Shown here piece after piece: positions 60,234-64,000 of a stretch of 64,000 bases of DNA. Numbering within the stretch: position 1 is the stretch's first letter; each line of letters begins with the position of its first letter. A program made the position numbers and the translations under genes. Under the pieces are notes generated by a model that searched no databases, was not told the DNA's origin, and worked only from the letters and a program-made list of their open reading frames with translations. Source of the stretch: Stentor coeruleus (taxonomy: Eukaryota > Ciliophora > Heterotrichea > Heterotrichida > Stentoridae); contig MPUH01000098.1 in assembly GCA_001970955.1 (NCBI GenBank), forward strand, positions 44,882 through 108,881, given 5' to 3'.

Positions 60234-63117
60234 ATGGTATCATTTGAGCAAGCAATAAATATTTTGTTTGACCCAAGTCAGCCACAGCAAATTAAGAAAA
60301 GTGCTATGGAAATGACTGAAGCCGCCAAGCAGAGTTTAGAATTTTATAAATTTGCTATGCAAAAAGTTATCGAACTTAACTTAGAATTCCCTAATTCTTT
60401 AAATCTACTATTTTGGTATCTACAAGCACTTGAAGAAGTTATCAACAAGAATTACAAGGAATTTCCTCATCCTGCTCATACAGAAATCCAAAATTTCTTA
60501 TTCATGGTAGTAGATTCGCGTTTGGACATAATCCAAAAACACTATGGGATTCTTAACAAATTCTCAGTTCTTTATGTCAGAGTCCTTCAAGTAGATTTCC
60601 CAGTGTCTTGGCCATTAGCATTCCAAATACTTATCGACCGTGCTCAAAGAAGCCCAATCCATGCTAAACTATTTCTTTCTGTTATGAAAGCTTTTAGTGA
60701 AGAGTTTACTGAAGAGTACGGCTATTTGACTCAAGAACAATTAAAAAGATCATCTGAACTTAAAGATGCTATTAAAGAGAGGGTACTTCGTGGAGCTTCA
60801 GATATCTGGAAAGTCATTTTAGATGGCGAAGACCAATCATTATCCTCAGGGACTTTACAAGTTATGAAAAACTATATACCATGGATTCCACTTGAATTGT
60901 CTTTAGCTTTCTTTCCATACTTTTGTAAATATCTTAACCTTCAAGCAACTCAAGTCCCAGCATTACAATGCATTGATAGCATAGTTAACAAAAAGATGGA
61001 ACCTCAGAAAAAATATGAAATCATTCAGAAACTCAATCTTATAACGTTTATTCAAAATTTCTCTTTTGAAGCTTTTGATATGTTATCTGATGTGCCAAAG
61101 ATTATGGCAAGTCTTATTGACTCTTTGGCTGAAAATCTATTAGATATCGAGATTGGAAATGAATTTTTTATAGTTTTTAATTGTGTACTTAAGTGCTTAA
61201 ATACTGTAAAGAATATTTAGGTTGAGCCTGAAGTTTCAAGCACAGTTTTTGGAGCTGTGAGTAAATACATAAGAGCTATTAAATTTAAAGAAAGCCAAAA
61301 ACAGGAAATTGTTATAAATTCGGAAGAGCATAAGTTTTTAAACAGCATAAGAAGTATACTTATGACAAGAGCCAAACTTCCAAATGATTTTGAGCATGTA
61401 GGTCCTGAGAACTCAGAGGAAGAAGACCAGTTTTATAAGTATAGGACTGAACTTGCTGATATATTCAAGAATACATTAGACATTTCTGGAGTTAAAGAAA
61501 CTGTATTAGACGAGCTTTTCAGTTATTTTTCAACTCTTAATACACATTCACAAGCTGAAGATATTGAATTGCCACTTTTTCTCATCTATCATTTTGCTGA
61601 GAAAGTTCAAAATATAGGTAATTTGCTTAAGAGCCCAAATAAATACACTGATCTTATTGGCATGATAGTAAAATTTCCTATTCCTCAACATAAAATAGTT
61701 ATTAAAGCTTACTTGGAAAATATTGTCAGGTATTCAGCATATTTTGATGAGGATAAAATTAATGATTTCCATTACGCCCTTGAACATTTTCTAGTGAATC
61801 TACGAAACCCAGATAAAAGTGTAAAAAAACATGCGATTTATATGCTGTATAGACTTGCCATAAAAAATCCTTCGCTACTAGTATTAAATGCACAACAGAA
61901 TTTTAAAACTAATGAATTTGCTACAACAAACCAAACTTTATATGTTGAAATAATTCTCAAATCAATTTCTGAAGCGATTTCAAGCGAATTTCTTGAAGCT
62001 GATAGTGTCAACCAGCTTTATAAGACTATTGGTATGATTATCGGTTTTAAAAAAATTGACCCACAAGTCCAAATCCAGCTTTTCAACCGGCTTTGTGATA
62101 TGATAATTTCTCGAGCTTCTAAAGAATCCATCACAGCGTTTATTGAAGTGCTTTCAGGTTTTACAAGCGAAGTCCACAATGAAATGGTCCCAAAACTGAA
62201 ACAAACAGCTGAGATTATTCTTTCTTTCGTCCTCCAAAGCGAGAAATCCAATGATACTATAAATTCAACATGTCTTTTACTTCAAAAACTTATTGACACC
62301 CTAGAGATAGAAAGCGGAATCTATATAAAAACTGGTTTAGAACATTTGATTGAATCTGTCAACATGGATACTTTAGAAAACTTTTTTTCAGTAATTTCTA
62401 ACTTTTGTCATAAAATCAACAAAGGCTATGAAATTTTCATACCATTAGACCCACTTAGAAAACTCGTTATACAAATTATGAATAATATCCCCATACCTAA
62501 TGAAACTATCTCTGATCTTGCCCAACAAGCTATCTCTGTCCGTAGAAGTCTTATCAAATTCCTTACAATCCTCCTTACTAAATTTCCTCAGTTCTTTGAT
62601 TTTCCTGAAATCTTAAATCTTCCTTATTAAATTTCCTCAATTCTTTGATTTTCCTGAAATCTTAAATCTTATCAATTACATCGGCGCAATGAGCTGTAAT
62701 TTTATTGAATCTAGTACTCCAAAGCTTGCTATTAGTTTAATAAACAAATTTATAGAAATTATTGCCATGAATGCACCTAATCATGATGTAAGTAAACATA
62801 TTGTAGTTACAGCTTTAGAGATAAGTATTGAAATACTCACAAGGAAAAAAGTTAATAGCATAACTCCTTATATCTTACAAACAGCAAGCGAATTAGTTAA
62901 TCTACATAAAAGCTTGTATGCTTTATTTGTTAAACATAGTCAAGAAGATCAGTTAAGTTTAAATTTCCAAAAGTTTATTGCCCAGGATAATATAAAAGAC
63001 TATATTATGTCGTTAGAAAATATGATGAAATGCGATCAAAACACTAGTCAGACCCTTTTCGGGAAATTAAAAAACATTCTGATTTCGTATATAGAAGCTA
63101 ATAAAGTAACACGCTAA
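60234..63117 (+). CDS. XPOT: Exportin-T (tRNA exportin)
   Basis: Importin-beta-family exporter of mature tRNA with Ran-GTP. HEAT-type helices throughout. The N-terminal third shows an exportin-1/5-like region (PVSWPLAFQILIDRA, LKDAIKERVLRGASDIWKVI, YIPWIPLELSLAFF) that fits XPOT/Los1. One 15-nt intron (61206-61220). A 49-bp duplication at 62573-62670 breaks the frame; without intron and duplicate the CDS is 2820 nt, 939 residues, close to the family length (about 960-1100). The last block (from 62671) continues the helical protein to TAA at 63117. ATG at 60234. Confidence 0.88.
61206..61220 (+). other. 15-nt intron in XPOT
   Basis: GTAAAGAATATTTAG, phase 0. Retained, it would end the frame at its own TAG. 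Confidence 0.92.
62573..62670. repeat. 49-bp duplication breaking XPOT
   Basis: Bases 62573-62621 recur at 62622-62670 with two differences (C/T and G/A). No N between. Confidence 0.87.
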
Positions 63118-63146
63118 TCTTATGGTTTTTTATAAATTAGTTTTTT

Positions 63147-63686
63147 TCACTCAAAGTTTACAAGGCTGTCATTTTCTTGAGGATTTATACTATTGAAATC
63201 TTCACTTATCATTGCTGGGTTACGATTTCTAGTGATTACTGGGAGTTTTATTCCAGATTTTGAGTATGACTTAGGAGTCACTGGGAAAAGTCGAGGCATG
63301 TTTTTACCTTTTTCTACAACGAATGCTCTAGGAAGAGATTCTTGCCGATATTTGGTTTTTGGTCGATGTTCAGTATGGTCATCTCTTATTGAAGGGCTTC
63401 TTGAAAATTTTATTTCTTTTTGCCTCGCAAATTCGTCAGAAGACTTCCCGATAAATTGACCCCCTTGCTTTATCATTATTGTTGGCTTGTGGGAAGAAGG
63501 TGGAGGAGATTTTAGTACTGGTAATGAACCTGATTTGAAAATTTTACTTGATAATACCATAGGAGTTTGTGTACTAGCACTTTGATTGTTGAAAATATTG
63601 GTAAATACAGAGCTATCAGATGGGGCGATTGCTCTTTTTCTGCTACTGCAGCATGAAAAAAATGAAACTAAACAATTTGAGGACAT
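63147..63686 (-). CDS. Hypothetical Ser/Pro-rich protein
   Basis: 179 residues. The N-terminus MSSNCLVSFFSCCSSRKR has a Cys cluster that could be palmitoylated but no Gly2. The rest is basic and Ser/Pro-rich (LPVLKSPPPSSHKPT, EHRPKTKYRQESLPR), likely disordered. ATG at 63686; stop TGA at 63147-63149. Convergent with XPOT, 29 bp apart. Confidence 0.6.
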   Translation of the reverse strand: MSSNCLVSFFSCCSSRKRAIAPSDSSVFTNIFNNQSASTQTPMVLSSKIFKSGSLPVLKSPPPSSHKPTIMIKQGGQFIGKSSDEFARQKEIKFSRSPSIRDDHTEHRPKTKYRQESLPRAFVVEKGKNMPRLFPVTPKSYSKSGIKLPVITRNRNPAMISEDFNSINPQENDSLVNFE

Positions 63687-64000
63687 TATATTTGGATCTT
63701 AAAGTAATTATAATGCAACATTTATGTTAGTCATTTAGTCACAGTTTACATAATTTCATAAGCATTCAATTACTTTAGCAAGAATATATTGGAATTAAAA
63801 AGACGCACAAGTTTTACTATATGTAAAAATGAATGAAATGCAAAAAATCACTAAGCATTGTGCTTTATAATCAATAATTTGAAATTATTTGCAAAAAAAG
63901 CATACAAATGAGATGCTATATCGAATGTAATTATATAATTATTGCATATTTTTGTATATTGCAAATCTTTATATTTATGGATTATTGTTTGATAGTTGAT
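63687..64000. other. AT-rich window end
   Basis: 314 bp upstream of the last gene. No gene or site seen. Confidence 0.5.

Noticed and set aside
1-64000. Mobile elements, CRISPR arrays, rRNA genes, telomere repeats
   Set aside because: No transposase, integrase, regular spacer array, rRNA or telomeric repeat run was seen on either strand.

Overview
This window looks like macronuclear DNA of a heterotrich ciliate, most likely Stentor. All six introns I could place are exactly 15 nt long, start with GTA and end with AG. The window is AT-rich, genes are mostly single-exon and tightly packed, and kinase, coiled-coil, MORN, WD40 and ion-channel proteins are common. The standard code fits: TAA and TAG are the usual stops, TGA ends at least three genes (36033, 53384, 63147), and no long frame reads through a stop. 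Blepharisma shares tiny introns but reads TGA as Trp, so Stentor is the better fit.

Layout. 1-11.5 kb: topoisomerase III beta (partial), an ENTH/epsin-like protein with a D-I-F motif array, inositol-3-phosphate synthase, a C2-like protein, a DUF3429/TMEM69-like membrane protein, a two-finger C2H2 protein and two unknowns. 11.5-21 kb: a 905-residue coiled-coil protein (after correction), a long gene-poor stretch, a small single-TM protein, a 99-residue two-exon gene, a decayed coding-like segment, a DYRK kinase and proteasome ATPase Rpt2. 21-35 kb: an actin-related pseudogene, a coiled-coil gene, a CDPK, two large coiled-coil genes and the cohesin loader SCC2/NIPBL with a PHD finger. 35-50 kb: a dual-specificity phosphatase, a head-to-head coiled-coil pair, a MORN protein, an IQ-motif protein, a RAMP4/SERP1 gene with three 15-nt introns, a MATCAP-type tubulin tyrosine carboxypeptidase, a kelch-like protein and an EML-like WD40 protein. 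50-64 kb: an acidic/TPR ORF, unknown charged proteins, a row of three cyclic-nucleotide-gated-type K+ channel genes (one dead) and exportin-T.

There are no true operons. Many genes are separated by tens of bases, one convergent pair overlaps by 4 nt, and one divergent pair has 22 bp between its ATGs. Six genes encode proteins starting Met-Gly, most with a plausible myristoylation signal and three of them Met-Gly-Cys; together with MORN, epsin, CDPK, EML-like and MATCAP products this gives the window a cortical/cytoskeletal flavour (inference).

Assembly caveat. Seven single N characters (3363, 12438, 13280, 15692, 19348, 41664, 46111) are each flanked by near-identical copies of the same sequence. 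They look like unmerged contig overlaps. Collapsing one copy restores a single frame in the affected genes. A 49-bp repeat without an N breaks exportin-T in the same way.
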